Positions 36,120 to 44,729 of a stretch of DNA of 64,000 nt are shown in pieces. A program made the translations under genes and the position numbers. Position 1 is the stretch's first letter. Each line of letters begins with the position of its first letter. The notes below the pieces were generated by a model, which searched no databases, had not been told where the DNA came from, and saw only the letters and a list, made by a program, of their open reading frames with translations. The DNA comes from Alistipes sp. (GTDB taxonomy: Bacteria; Bacteroidota; Bacteroidia; Bacteroidales; Rikenellaceae), in assembly GCA_017936685.1 (NCBI GenBank), contig JAGBFA010000006.1:24001-88000 (forward strand). The letters run 5' to 3'.

Positions 36120-38642
36120 ATGAAAAGATTTTGGAAAAATATAACTTTCGCGCTGGCGTTGCCTCTGTTGGCGATAGGTTGTACTACCGACTATCCCGAG
36201 CCCAACATCAACGACCTGCCGCAAGCATCGGATCTTATCCCCCGCATCGAGATCGACCAGAAGACCAACATGGTTACATTCTCGATCGACAACAGCGGAA
36301 TGGTCCCCATGTGGATCTTCGGCAGCGAACCTGTCGACGGCAAGGTCTCTAAGACTTATGCCTATACTCAGAACGGCATTACGCTGCGTATCCGCGACAA
36401 GGGTACCCACCAGGTAGAGCTGAAAGCATACAACCGCAACGGTGTATCGGTCGGCTCGAAGATCGTGGAGTTCACTATGGAGAATACGTATCACCCGGAC
36501 TTCGACGCTGCTCCTTATCTGAAAGCTCTCTCTAACGGCAGCTCGCAGAACTGGCAGTGGAACTCGACCGTAGACGGCCACTTCGGCTGCGGTCCTTCGG
36601 CAGCCAACCCCACCGAGTGGTATTCGGCCAAGGCAGGTGAGAAGCCTCAGCTCTACGACGATGTGCTGACCTTTACGGCCGACGGTGCATATACGTTCGA
36701 TCCGGGTGCCGACGGCATGGTCTATGTCAACAAAGATTCGGGATACAAGCCCGAGTACTACGCCGATGACAACGAGGACTATCTGGCTCCTATGGAGGGT
36801 TACACCACCACCTACTCTATCGAGCAGAAGTGGAACGACGCAGGTATCGAGGAGATCTACCTCGTACTGCCCGAGAACACCAACCTCTCGTACATACCCA
36901 ACCCCACGGCATACGCCGAGCCTCGCTTCCGCTTCGTGGAGACCGCTACGTCGTCTATCAAGAAGACTATGAAGCTCGTCATGGATACTCCCACCGAGAA
37001 TGGCGGCGGCGGTATCGCATGGTACTACGAGTTCGTTCCGATGGGCAAGGTCGTAACCGAAGAGGAGATGCTCGCCGGCACGACCGCCGAGGGTAAGGTT
37101 TGGATCATGGACGCTGCGGCAGCCGGTCACCTCGGTTGCGGTCCTTCGGCCGAGAGTCCCGCCGAGTGGTGGTCGGCATCGGCTTACGAGAAGGCCGACG
37201 CAGGCATGTACGACAACGAGCTGACGTTCTACCCCGACGGCAAGTATCTGTTCAACCCCGGCGCAGACGGCATGATCTACGTCAACTGGGGCTGTACGCT
37301 GGTTGGTCCCAACACCGGTGCCGAGCCCGACAACTCAGTCGAGTGGAGCACGCAGGAGGGTACCTACACCTTCGCTAACGGCACGATCACTCTGCCCGAG
37401 GGCTTCACGGTAGGTTACATACCTTCGGACGCAGCCTACACCAACCCCGTATTCATCGTAACGGAGCTTACCGAGACCAAACTCACGTTGGTATCGAGCC
37501 TCGACGGCATTGCATGGCAGTATAAGTTCACGGCTCGCGACGCTCAGCCCGATGCCGTAACCTTCGACGGCCAGGAGTTCGTCAACGGTATGGTAGAGGC
37601 TTCGCTGGCTCAGGGCGGCGAGATCGCCGTAACGGGCATCGACCTCAACGATGTATGGGTGGATCCCGACTTCTTCACGATGGTCAACGGCACCACGCTC
37701 AAATTCAACGCTGTGAGCGGCGAGTATCGCATCGTATGGAACGGCACATGGTTCAAGGTGCTGCCCATCAAGAACGGCGAGCTGGCAACCTATGACAACA
37801 ACGGCAATCTGTGGATCATCGGCGACGGCGGCGGCAAGCCCGACGTAGACAACCTCATAGGCTGGGTTACCGAGGCTGCTCTGCCCTGCGCACGCATCAG
37901 CGATAATACCTATCGCATCACGCTGTACATGAAGGCCGAGGGCGGTTCGATCAAGGTATTCGGCCAGGCCAACTGGGGCGTAGAGTGGACCAAGGACAAG
38001 TACGGTGTCATCGAGGACAACGGTCTGTTCAACATACCCGATGCCGACGGTAATATCCATACGATCGAGGGTTCGGCCACTCCGGGTTACTATACGTTCA
38101 CCTTCGTCGACAACGACGGCATACTCGACATGTCGGTCAAGAAGGCCAAGTTGGGCGACACGACCATCTACGATCCCGCGGCTGCCGAGAACCTGTGGCT
38201 CTCGACGACCATCACCGAGATGTTCTACTACTACGCACCCGGCTGGGCACAGATAGCCAATCCCGAGTTGGAGGAGAACGGCAACGACTACACCATCACG
38301 CTGCCCGAGGCTACGACCGATCAGTGGCAGGCACAGGTGGCATTCAAGACCACCATGTCGTCGAGTGCCGATAAGACCTACGACTTCTACTTGGAGATGA
38401 CCTCGACGGAGGATCACCCGGGCGTAACGATCAAACTCACCAAAGAGGGCGATGACAATACGTTCTACTTTGCCGATCGTCACGCACTGACGGCCGATGA
38501 GACCTTTGTTTACAAAGTGCCCAACATGGCAGGTTTAGACATCGACAAGATCAACCTGTTCTTCGACTTCGGCGGCAATGCGGCCGGAACGCAGGTCAAC
38601 ATCAAGAACATACTCTTCCAGGAACACCGCGAAGAGGAGTAA
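36120..38642 (+). CDS. Multidomain surface glycan-binding lipoprotein (SusE/F-position)
   Basis: 840 residues. Lipobox LLAIGC (Cys about residue 21). An N-terminal PKD-like domain is followed by two related modules: one around FGCGPSAANPTEWYSAKAG (about 155) and one around LGCGPSAESPAEWWSASAY (about 340), each ending in F(D/N)PGADGM(V/I)YVN. A third SusF-like module follows, then a C-terminal CBM4-like beta domain ending FFDFGGNAAGTQVNIKNI. In known beta-glucan loci the gene after susD encodes the surface glycan-binding protein, so this is the likely role. Exact ligand is inferred. Confidence 0.85.
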   Translation: MKRFWKNITFALALPLLAIGCTTDYPEPNINDLPQASDLIPRIEIDQKTNMVTFSIDNSGMVPMWIFGSEPVDGKVSKTYAYTQNGITLRIRDKGTHQVELKAYNRNGVSVGSKIVEFTMENTYHPDFDAAPYLKALSNGSSQNWQWNSTVDGHFGCGPSAANPTEWYSAKAGEKPQLYDDVLTFTADGAYTFDPGADGMVYVNKDSGYKPEYYADDNEDYLAPMEGYTTTYSIEQKWNDAGIEEIYLVLPENTNLSYIPNPTAYAEPRFRFVETATSSIKKTMKLVMDTPTENGGGGIAWYYEFVPMGKVVTEEEMLAGTTAEGKVWIMDAAAAGHLGCGPSAESPAEWWSASAYEKADAGMYDNELTFYPDGKYLFNPGADGMIYVNWGCTLVGPNTGAEPDNSVEWSTQEGTYTFANGTITLPEGFTVGYIPSDAAYTNPVFIVTELTETKLTLVSSLDGIAWQYKFTARDAQPDAVTFDGQEFVNGMVEASLAQGGEIAVTGIDLNDVWVDPDFFTMVNGTTLKFNAVSGEYRIVWNGTWFKVLPIKNGELATYDNNGNLWIIGDGGGKPDVDNLIGWVTEAALPCARISDNTYRITLYMKAEGGSIKVFGQANWGVEWTKDKYGVIEDNGLFNIPDADGNIHTIEGSATPGYYTFTFVDNDGILDMSVKKAKLGDTTIYDPAAAENLWLSTTITEMFYYYAPGWAQIANPELEENGNDYTITLPEATTDQWQAQVAFKTTMSSSADKTYDFYLEMTSTEDHPGVTIKLTKEGDDNTFYFADRHALTADETFVYKVPNMAGLDIDKINLFFDFGGNAAGTQVNIKNILFQEHREEE

Positions 38643-38656
38643 AAACCTTTTAATAC

Positions 38657-38695
38657 GGGGGACAAGGCCCATTCGGGTCTTGCCCCCTTTTTTTT
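38657..38695 (+). terminator. Intra-locus terminator between the binding protein and GH16 genes
   Basis: A GC-rich hairpin with arms GGGGGACAAG and CTTGCCCCC, interrupted by inner pair GCCC/GGGT, followed by eight or more T. It should reduce transcription from the SusCD part into the enzyme genes. Confidence 0.85.
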
Positions 38696-38708
38696 AAACA
38701 CCGATAAA

Positions 38709-40220
38709 ATGAAACGCATGTTATTTTGTCTGATTGCAACTGCGGCGATGCTCGGCAGCGCATGTTCGAGCAATTCGGGTGGCGACACACCCGCGCCGGC
38801 GGCCGGCATCACGTTAGACACCGAGAGCATATCGGTATCCAACGATGCGACGACGAAGTTCGTCAGCGTAAATGCCACGGGCGACTGGGGCGTTACGTCG
38901 GAGGATACGTCGTGGTGCAGCGTCTCGCCGAGCGGAGGTGTGGCAGGTACGACCAGTGTCAAGGTGACCATCGCGGAGAACAAGAGCGGCGATGCGCGAT
39001 CGACCAATCTCGTATTCCGGTCAGGCACCAATGCCAAGACCTATCTGCCCGTCAAGCAGAACTACAAGGTGGAGGCCGTGGAGATCGCCGATGCGGCATT
39101 CAAGGCCTATCTGCTGTCGGCATACGATACCGACGGCGACGGCATACTGAGTACGAAGGAGGCTGCGGCCGTCGAGCGCATCGAGGCCTCGGGCAAGGGC
39201 ATCAAATCGATGGCCGAGCTCAACACGCTCTTCAAGGGCGTGACCTATCTCGACTGCTCGGACAACGATCTGACCGAACTGAACATATCGGAACTTACCC
39301 GTCTGACGTATCTCGACTGCTCGGGCAACCGCCTCACGACGCTCGACATTCAGAATCAGCAGTCGCTCACCACACTCGATGCCACCGGCAATCCCGACTT
39401 GAAGACCATATACGTCTGGACGGGCTTCTCGCCCAAGGCGGGCTTCTCCAAGCCCGAGCAGGCCGAATATGTCGAGCCGGAGATACCCACACCTGCGGGC
39501 TATCGTCTGGTATGGTCCGACGAGTTCAACGAGGCCGGAGAGTCGATGCCCTCGACTGCCAAATGGTGGTACGAGACAGGCGACGGCGGCTGGGGCAACA
39601 ACGAGTTGCAGGACTACGTATCGGGAAAATACGGCAACGAGAAGCTGGCTCTCATCTCTAACGGAACGTTGAAGATCACGGCCAAGAAGATCGACGGCAA
39701 GGTGCGTTCGATACGCATGAACACCTCTGACAGCTGGACCTACGGTTACTTCGAGGCGCGTTTGAAACTGCCCAAGGGCAAGGGTACGTGGCCGGCATTT
39801 TGGATGATGCCCAAGAACTTCAAGACGTGGCCCGGCGACGGCGAGATCGACATCATGGAGGAGGTTGGATACAACCCCAACCGCGTATCGTCGAGCATTC
39901 ACTGCAACGCCTACAACCACTCGATCGGTACGCAGAAGACCAACGAGATATTGATCTCGACGGCACAGACCGAGTTCCACACCTACGCCGTGGAGTGGAC
40001 CGAGGACTTTCTGAAATTCTACTTCGACGGTCAGCTTCACTTCACCTTCACCAACGACAAGAAAGGCGATTACAACACATGGCCCTTCTTCAATCCGTTC
40101 TACTTGAAGCTCAACCTTGCGTGGGGCGGCAACTGGGGCGGCGCACAGGGTGTCGACGAGTCGGCTCTGCCGTGCGTCTACGAGGTGGACTACGTGCGCG
40201 TGTTCAAGAAGCTCGAATAG
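38709..40220 (+). CDS. GH16 endo-beta-glucanase (laminarinase-like) lipoprotein
   Basis: 503 residues. Lipobox LGSAC (Cys about residue 19). Then a BACON-like beta domain (about 30-115), an EF-hand/dockerin-like stretch (YDTDGDGILSTKEAAA), two or three leucine-rich repeats (LTYLDCSGNRLTTLDI), and a C-terminal GH16 domain (about 265-503). The GH16 catalytic motif is GEIDIMEEVG, with E379 nucleophile, D381 and E384 acid/base. The motif and WPAFWMMP/ELQDYVSG are typical of laminarinases and lichenases. It would cut beta-1,3 or beta-1,3-1,4 glucan on the cell surface. Confidence 0.93.
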   Translation: MKRMLFCLIATAAMLGSACSSNSGGDTPAPAAGITLDTESISVSNDATTKFVSVNATGDWGVTSEDTSWCSVSPSGGVAGTTSVKVTIAENKSGDARSTNLVFRSGTNAKTYLPVKQNYKVEAVEIADAAFKAYLLSAYDTDGDGILSTKEAAAVERIEASGKGIKSMAELNTLFKGVTYLDCSDNDLTELNISELTRLTYLDCSGNRLTTLDIQNQQSLTTLDATGNPDLKTIYVWTGFSPKAGFSKPEQAEYVEPEIPTPAGYRLVWSDEFNEAGESMPSTAKWWYETGDGGWGNNELQDYVSGKYGNEKLALISNGTLKITAKKIDGKVRSIRMNTSDSWTYGYFEARLKLPKGKGTWPAFWMMPKNFKTWPGDGEIDIMEEVGYNPNRVSSSIHCNAYNHSIGTQKTNEILISTAQTEFHTYAVEWTEDFLKFYFDGQLHFTFTNDKKGDYNTWPFFNPFYLKLNLAWGGNWGGAQGVDESALPCVYEVDYVRVFKKLE

Positions 40221-40249
40221 TATCAATTACCCAATAAACAGCTATCCGA

Positions 40250-42466
40250 ATGAAAAAACTTCAATTATTAGCCGTCGGCTCACTGCTGGCACTCTGTCTT
40301 GCAGGCTGCTCCGAAAAAGACGAAATCGACCGCAAGGTCGACGAGTTGCTCTCGAAGATGACCCTTCGCGAGAAGATCGGACAGATGCACCAAGTGTCGG
40401 GAGCAGGCACCCATGCCGAAGAGGCCGCCGCAAAGGGCGAGGTCGGCTCGATCCTCAACTGTGTCGATCCCGCCGAGATCAACGCCGTGCAGCGCGCCGC
40501 CGTCGAACAGAGCCGTCTTGGCATACCTGTTATCGTCGGCCGCGACGTGATTCACGGCTTCCGCACGATATTTCCCATTCCGCTGGGCTTGGCCGCGACG
40601 TTCGATCCCGAATTGGTCGAACAGGGTGCGCGCGTAGCCGCCATCGAGGCCACGGCCTCGGGCGTACACTGGACCTTCTCGCCCATGCTCGACATAGCGC
40701 GCGACTCGCGCTGGGGACGCGTAGCCGAAGGCTCGGGCGAGGATCCCTATCTCGACACGCAGATGGGTGTGGCCATGGTCAGGGGTTATCAGGGCGACGA
40801 CTTCGCCGACCCCACATCGATGGCAGCCTGCATCAAGCACTTCGTGGGTTACGGAGCAGCCGAGGGCGGCCGCGACTACAACTCGACGATGATCTCGGAG
40901 CGTTCGCTCAGAAACACATATTTTCCGGCATTCAAGGCGTGCGTCGATGCCGGCGCGCTGACGCTGATGACCTCGTTCAACGAGATCGACGGCATACCCT
41001 CGACCGGCAACGACTTCCTGCTCAAAGACGTATTGCGCCAGGAGTGGGGATTCGACGGCATGGTCGTAACCGACTGGAACTCATCGGGCGAGATGGTGGC
41101 TCACGGTTTTGCCAAAGACCTTAAACACGCCACCGAACTCTCGGTCAACGCCGGTGTCGACATGGATATGATGTCGTTCGGTTATATCTCTTACATCGAA
41201 GAGCTCGTCAAGGAGGGCAAGATCAAGGAGGAGACCATCGACAACGCCGTGCGCAATATCTTGAAGCTCAAATTCCGTCTGGGTCTGTTCGACAACCCCT
41301 ACGTCGATGTCGATGCCTCGGCACGCGTGGATTACGCACCCGAGCACCTCGCGGCAGCCAAGCAGAGTGCCGTGGAGTCGGCCATACTGTTGCAGAACGA
41401 CAACGACGTGCTGCCGCTCGACAAGGCGCGCACGATATTAGTCACCGGTCCTATGGCCGACGCGCCCTACGACCAGTTGGGCACATGGGCATTCGACGGC
41501 CAGAGCGAGCACACCGTCACTCCGTTGCAGGCTCTGCGCGAGTGCTACGAGGTGATCTACGAGCCGGGACTCGCTTACAGCCGCGACCGCGACACCAAGG
41601 ATTTCGCCAAGGTGCGTGCGGCAGCCCAGCGAGCCGATGCTGCTGTGGTATTCGTCGGCGAGGAGGCCATACTCTCGGGCGAGGCGCACTCGTTGTCCTC
41701 TTTGAACCTGCAAGGCGCGCAGAGCGAGCTTATCGCCGAGGTGCGCAAGAGCGGCAAGCCCGTGGTAGTGGTGGTCATCGCCGGTCGTCCGCTCACCATC
41801 GAGCGCGACCTGGCCAACTGCGATGCCATGCTCTACGCGTTCCACCCGGGAACGATGGGCGGCGAGGCTCTGGCCGACCTTATCAAGGGTAAGGCCGTGC
41901 CTTCGGGCAAGAGCCCCATGACCTTCCTGCGCGATGCCGGACAGGCTCCGTTCTACTACAACCACAACAACACCGGCCGTCCGTGCAACGGCACCGAGAC
42001 CCTGCTCGAAGACATACCTATGAAAGCCGGACAGACATCGCTCGGCTGCACGTCGTACTATCTCGACTCGGGTTACGGTCCGCTGTTCCCCTTCGGCTAC
42101 GGTCTGTCGTACACGACATTCGAGTATGGCAACATCACACTCGAAAAGACCGCTCTGGGCAAGGACGACACCATCGTCGTGGAGTTCGATCTGAGCAACA
42201 CGGGCAAGCGCGACGGCGTGGAGGTCGTACAGCTCTACACGCGCGATCTGGTAGGCTCGGTGGTGCGCCCCGTCAAGGAGCTGCGCCGCTTCGAGCGCGT
42301 TGCTCTGGCCGCAGGCGAGACCAAGCATATTCGCATGGAGCTGCCTGTTGCCGAGCTTGCATTCTGGAACCGCGACATGCAGTACGTTGTCGAGCCGGGC
42401 GATTTCCAGCTGTGGGTAGCCGGCGACTCGGCTTCGGGCGAAGCCTATCCGTTCAGCGTGGAATAA
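40250..42466 (+). CDS. GH3 beta-glucosidase
   Basis: 738 residues. Lipobox LAGC (Cys about residue 21). The GH3 N-terminal barrel has KMTLREKIGQMHQVSG, GRDVIHGFRTIFPIPLG and the nucleophile motif GMVVTDWNS (D275). The C-terminal GH3 domain contains the GEEAILSGEAHSLSSLNL loop that holds the acid/base residue, and ends in a fibronectin-III-like domain (VVQLYTRDLVGSVVRPVKEL). It would release glucose from oligosaccharides made by the GH16 enzyme. The gap to the GH16 gene is 29 bp. Confidence 0.95.
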   Translation: MKKLQLLAVGSLLALCLAGCSEKDEIDRKVDELLSKMTLREKIGQMHQVSGAGTHAEEAAAKGEVGSILNCVDPAEINAVQRAAVEQSRLGIPVIVGRDVIHGFRTIFPIPLGLAATFDPELVEQGARVAAIEATASGVHWTFSPMLDIARDSRWGRVAEGSGEDPYLDTQMGVAMVRGYQGDDFADPTSMAACIKHFVGYGAAEGGRDYNSTMISERSLRNTYFPAFKACVDAGALTLMTSFNEIDGIPSTGNDFLLKDVLRQEWGFDGMVVTDWNSSGEMVAHGFAKDLKHATELSVNAGVDMDMMSFGYISYIEELVKEGKIKEETIDNAVRNILKLKFRLGLFDNPYVDVDASARVDYAPEHLAAAKQSAVESAILLQNDNDVLPLDKARTILVTGPMADAPYDQLGTWAFDGQSEHTVTPLQALRECYEVIYEPGLAYSRDRDTKDFAKVRAAAQRADAAVVFVGEEAILSGEAHSLSSLNLQGAQSELIAEVRKSGKPVVVVVIAGRPLTIERDLANCDAMLYAFHPGTMGGEALADLIKGKAVPSGKSPMTFLRDAGQAPFYYNHNNTGRPCNGTETLLEDIPMKAGQTSLGCTSYYLDSGYGPLFPFGYGLSYTTFEYGNITLEKTALGKDDTIVVEFDLSNTGKRDGVEVVQLYTRDLVGSVVRPVKELRRFERVALAAGETKHIRMELPVAELAFWNRDMQYVVEPGDFQLWVAGDSASGEAYPFSVE

Positions 42467-42496
42467 CCGATCCTCAAACCTATAACTGCTAACCGA

Positions 42497-42607
42497 CGGG
42501 GCTGTCTAACAAGTCTTAGACAGCCCTTTTTTATTCGTACTGCTATTCGAGAACGTTTCCGAATATGCAATTCTCAGTGGGTTAAAAAAACTTGTTAGAC
42601 AGCCCCG
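42497..42607. mobile_element. 111-bp element with 17-bp perfect terminal inverted repeats
   Basis: CGGGGCTGTCTAACAAG at 42497-42513 is exactly reversed at 42591-42607 (CTTGTTAGACAGCCCCG). It has no coding capacity. The left end also forms the terminator hairpin for the GH3 gene. The GGGGCTGTC-type ends resemble those of several insertion-sequence families, so a MITE or IS remnant is possible. No clear target duplication is seen. Confidence 0.5.
42499..42532 (+). terminator. Rho-independent terminator after the GH3 gene
   Basis: 10-bp stem GGGCTGTCTA (42499-42508) with TAGACAGCCC (42517-42526), followed by six T. Confidence 0.8.
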
Positions 42608-42920
42608 TTCTTATTGCTGCCGACGACGGAGTTGCCTCATGATCCAAATCATTGGATATACGTAATCTGTCAGATACAGATAAAAAAGCCTTTAATTATA
42701 ACAACCGCACAAAAAGGCCAACTGCGGCATCATACTTATCTGATGCCTTTTTTGTTTTATAATACATAGATATCGTCGGTTAATCCAGATAAAAGCGACA
42801 GAGATTTCAATTGACTTTACTATCACTATCGCTATCGGAGATCACGTCTCTCGTTTTTACCCTGCATTACTGTAAGGTCAGATAATGGTCTGTTTAATTC
42901 GGAAATCCATCCGGCCTAAG
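42608..42920. other. Noncoding region between the polysaccharide locus and the DGR
   Basis: No gene is visible. It holds a plus-strand hairpin with T-run (GGCATCA 42726-42732, TGATGCC 42741-42747, then TTTTTT), and a weak minus-strand one (GCCTTT/AAAGGC, 42688-42718, with T-run beyond 42688) that could end the DGR transcript. The stretch 42895-42920 is an inverted version of sequence next to the variable repeat. Confidence 0.45.
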
Positions 42921-43054
42921 CTAAGGAAGAACAACCACGCGGAAACCGTTATTGTTGTTACGGTTGCCGGGAGTATTGTTGTTCCGATTCGAAACACGAC
43001 AGTTCTGCGCATTGTTGTTCCAACTGCCGCCACGGAGAACGCGGTTCGAGCCTG
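42921..43054 (-). repeat. DGR template repeat (TR)
   Basis: 134 bp. In the minus-strand sense it encodes [17 protein letters not shown] ... [13 protein letters not shown] followed by TAG, with 14 AAC (Asn) codons at the mutable positions. It matches the variable repeat at 44596-44729 at an offset of 1675 bp, with 14 substitutions, all where TR has A. The reverse transcriptase open frame overlaps 97 bp of it in a different frame. Confidence 0.95.
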
Positions 43055-44037
43055 TTTCGACCATCAACTGTATATTTCTTGCATATATCTGTACGTAAAC
43101 TTTTAGTATATGCCTTGCGGACAAAGGCAAATAACGGTACTATATGTTCATTGAACTCTGTATCAGTCCATTTACCAGACAAATACATATCGACATATTT
43201 ACCCATTTTTCTTTTAAAACGAACCTTACTTCTTCGATTTAACAGAATCTTATGCGGATATAACGAATATCCCAAAAATGAGATTCCTCGATCGACAGAG
43301 CAAAAAACAGGCTGTTTCAGTTTAATGTCCAATTCTTTTTCTGCATACTGCGCTATATCACGCATATAAACTTTGACATCTGCTGCAGTACGCCCAAACA
43401 ACAAAATATCATCCATATAACGAATATACACCGGAACCCCCACTATTTCCTTGGCATAATGGTCGAGAAATGAAAGATAAAAATTAGCAAAATACTGACT
43501 GGTAAGATTCCCTATCGGAATACCGTGATTTTTTGTGCTTTCATAAGAGTCTATTATTTTGTCAATCAACGCCAAAAGCCTATAATCTTTGAATATACGC
43601 CGCAATTTATTTTTCAGAACATCGTGTGATATTGACTCGAAATAAGACCGAACATCGAGTTTGGCTACATACGCATAGTGACGCATCGCATTTCGTGCTC
43701 GGTCGATTGCTGCATATGACCCCTTACACAATCGGGTTGCATATGTGTCATAAATCAAATGACGCTCAAAATAGGAATGACAGACATTGATAATTGCATG
43801 GTGCACTATTCGCTCCTCAAAAGCCGCTGCGCATATTTTTCGCAATTTGGGATCATATATATTGAAATATCTGTAACGACCTATTGAGACTTCACCGGAA
43901 AGCAGTTGAGAGCGAAGTCGCACAATATTCTCAACAAGATTTCGAGAGTACTCCGCCACATATGGCAAATACCCCTTACCTCTTTTAGCCTTATAATAGG
44001 CAAGCAGCAGATTATCAATGGAGCAAATGTTATCCAT
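42958..44037 (-). CDS. DGR reverse transcriptase
   Basis: 359 residues from [25 protein letters not shown] 44058 is an alternative start and the longer open frame overlaps the HRDC gene. RT motifs include [14 protein letters not shown] (motif A), [23 protein letters not shown] (the GxxxSQ motif typical of DGR enzymes) and [12 protein letters not shown] with YMDD at residues 207-210, then [13 protein letters not shown]. It lacks maturase and endonuclease domains. Its start overlaps the HRDC gene by 8 bp. The last 32 codons lie inside the template repeat. Confidence 0.95.
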   Translation of the reverse strand: MDNICSIDNLLLAYYKAKRGKGYLPYVAEYSRNLVENIVRLRSQLLSGEVSIGRYRYFNIYDPKLRKICAAAFEERIVHHAIINVCHSYFERHLIYDTYATRLCKGSYAAIDRARNAMRHYAYVAKLDVRSYFESISHDVLKNKLRRIFKDYRLLALIDKIIDSYESTKNHGIPIGNLTSQYFANFYLSFLDHYAKEIVGVPVYIRYMDDILLFGRTAADVKVYMRDIAQYAEKELDIKLKQPVFCSVDRGISFLGYSLYPHKILLNRRSKVRFKRKMGKYVDMYLSGKWTDTEFNEHIVPLFAFVRKAYTKSLRTDICKKYTVDGRNRLEPRSPWRQLEQQCAELSCFESEQQYSRQP

Positions 44038-44494
44038 CAAATTTCCTGTCCGCTTCATTGTACCTATCACATATAAGAACTCCGTATTTTGCAATTCGCT
44101 TTTCGCCAATTCCGGTAATTTGTGCCAGTAATGTCGCATCAACATTCGGCAGTTGCGCGATTTGAGCCAACTCCGCATCAGTAAATACTGCATATGCAGG
44201 AACAGCATCATCATCGGCCAGTTGTTTGCGAATCATTCTCAATTTGGTAAACTTTGAAAATGCTGTCTCATCAAGCACAGTTTTGTAGTCAATTTTTTCG
44301 CGGCGTTCTTGAAAACCATAAGGGTTTTGTGTCGGCAAATAAGTTACCAACAGCGACCAATGTCCGATATTGTCGGAAGATAGATAGAATTGGCGGTCAA
44401 CATCGAGCACTCGATTTCCTCGCAGAAACTTGTTTATCTGTTCGACTGCCTCCTCCGAACAAATTGCCGAAATGTCGAATATTTTTATATGCAT
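44030..44494 (-). CDS. HRDC-domain DGR accessory protein
   Basis: 154 residues. The C-terminal part (about 80-145) is an HRDC-type fold: FTKLRMIRKQLADDDAVPAY, FTDAELAQIAQLPNVDA and ITGIGEKRIAKYG. HRDC domains bind nucleic acid in RecQ helicases and RNase D, and stand-alone HRDC proteins occur in some DGRs where the usual Avd protein is missing. The N-terminal part (YLSSDNIGHWSLLVTYLPTQN) is not recognised. It is translationally coupled to the reverse transcriptase gene. Confidence 0.85.
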   Translation of the reverse strand: MHIKIFDISAICSEEAVEQINKFLRGNRVLDVDRQFYLSSDNIGHWSLLVTYLPTQNPYGFQERREKIDYKTVLDETAFSKFTKLRMIRKQLADDDAVPAYAVFTDAELAQIAQLPNVDATLLAQITGIGEKRIAKYGVLICDRYNEADRKFDG

Positions 44495-44525
44495 AATTTT
44501 TCTTTTTTGAATTTGCTCGTTATCG

Positions 44526-44600
44526 CAGGTCTTTTCATTGACCTGCTCATACTTGCAAATTCATATTAGCTTAGGCCGGACAAATTCCGAATAAACTAAG
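44526..44600 (-). other. Hairpins directly downstream of the DGR variable repeat
   Basis: Two structures lie between the target and HRDC genes: GCAGGTC/GACCTGC with an 8-base loop (44526-44548), and an outer CTTAG/CTAAG pair enclosing CCGGA/TCCG (44570-44600). Known DGR targets carry a hairpin or cruciform just after the variable repeat that promotes homing. Which of these plays that role is inference. Confidence 0.45.
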
Positions 44601-44729
44601 GAAGAACAACCACGCGGAAACCGCTATCGTAGTAACGGCCGCCGGGAGTATCGTTGCTCCGATACGAAACACGACAGTACTGCGCATCGTTGCTCCAACC
44701 GCCGCCACGGAGAACGCGGTACGAGCCTG
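44596..44729 (-). repeat. DGR variable repeat (VR)
   Basis: Last 134 bp of the target gene including its TAG stop. Versus the template, 9 A-to-G and 5 A-to-T changes in the sense strand alter 13 residues, for example Asn to Tyr, Ser, Asp or Gly and one Ser to Gly. No other base is changed. Confidence 0.95.

Noticed and set aside
42885..43106. Plus-strand open frame across the template repeat
   Set aside because: It is antisense to the template and RT end, with no start context or homology I recognise.
42958..44037. Reverse transcriptase as a group II intron or retron
   Set aside because: No maturase or endonuclease domain, no intron RNA structure and no msr/msd region. The adjacent template/variable repeat pair fits a DGR.
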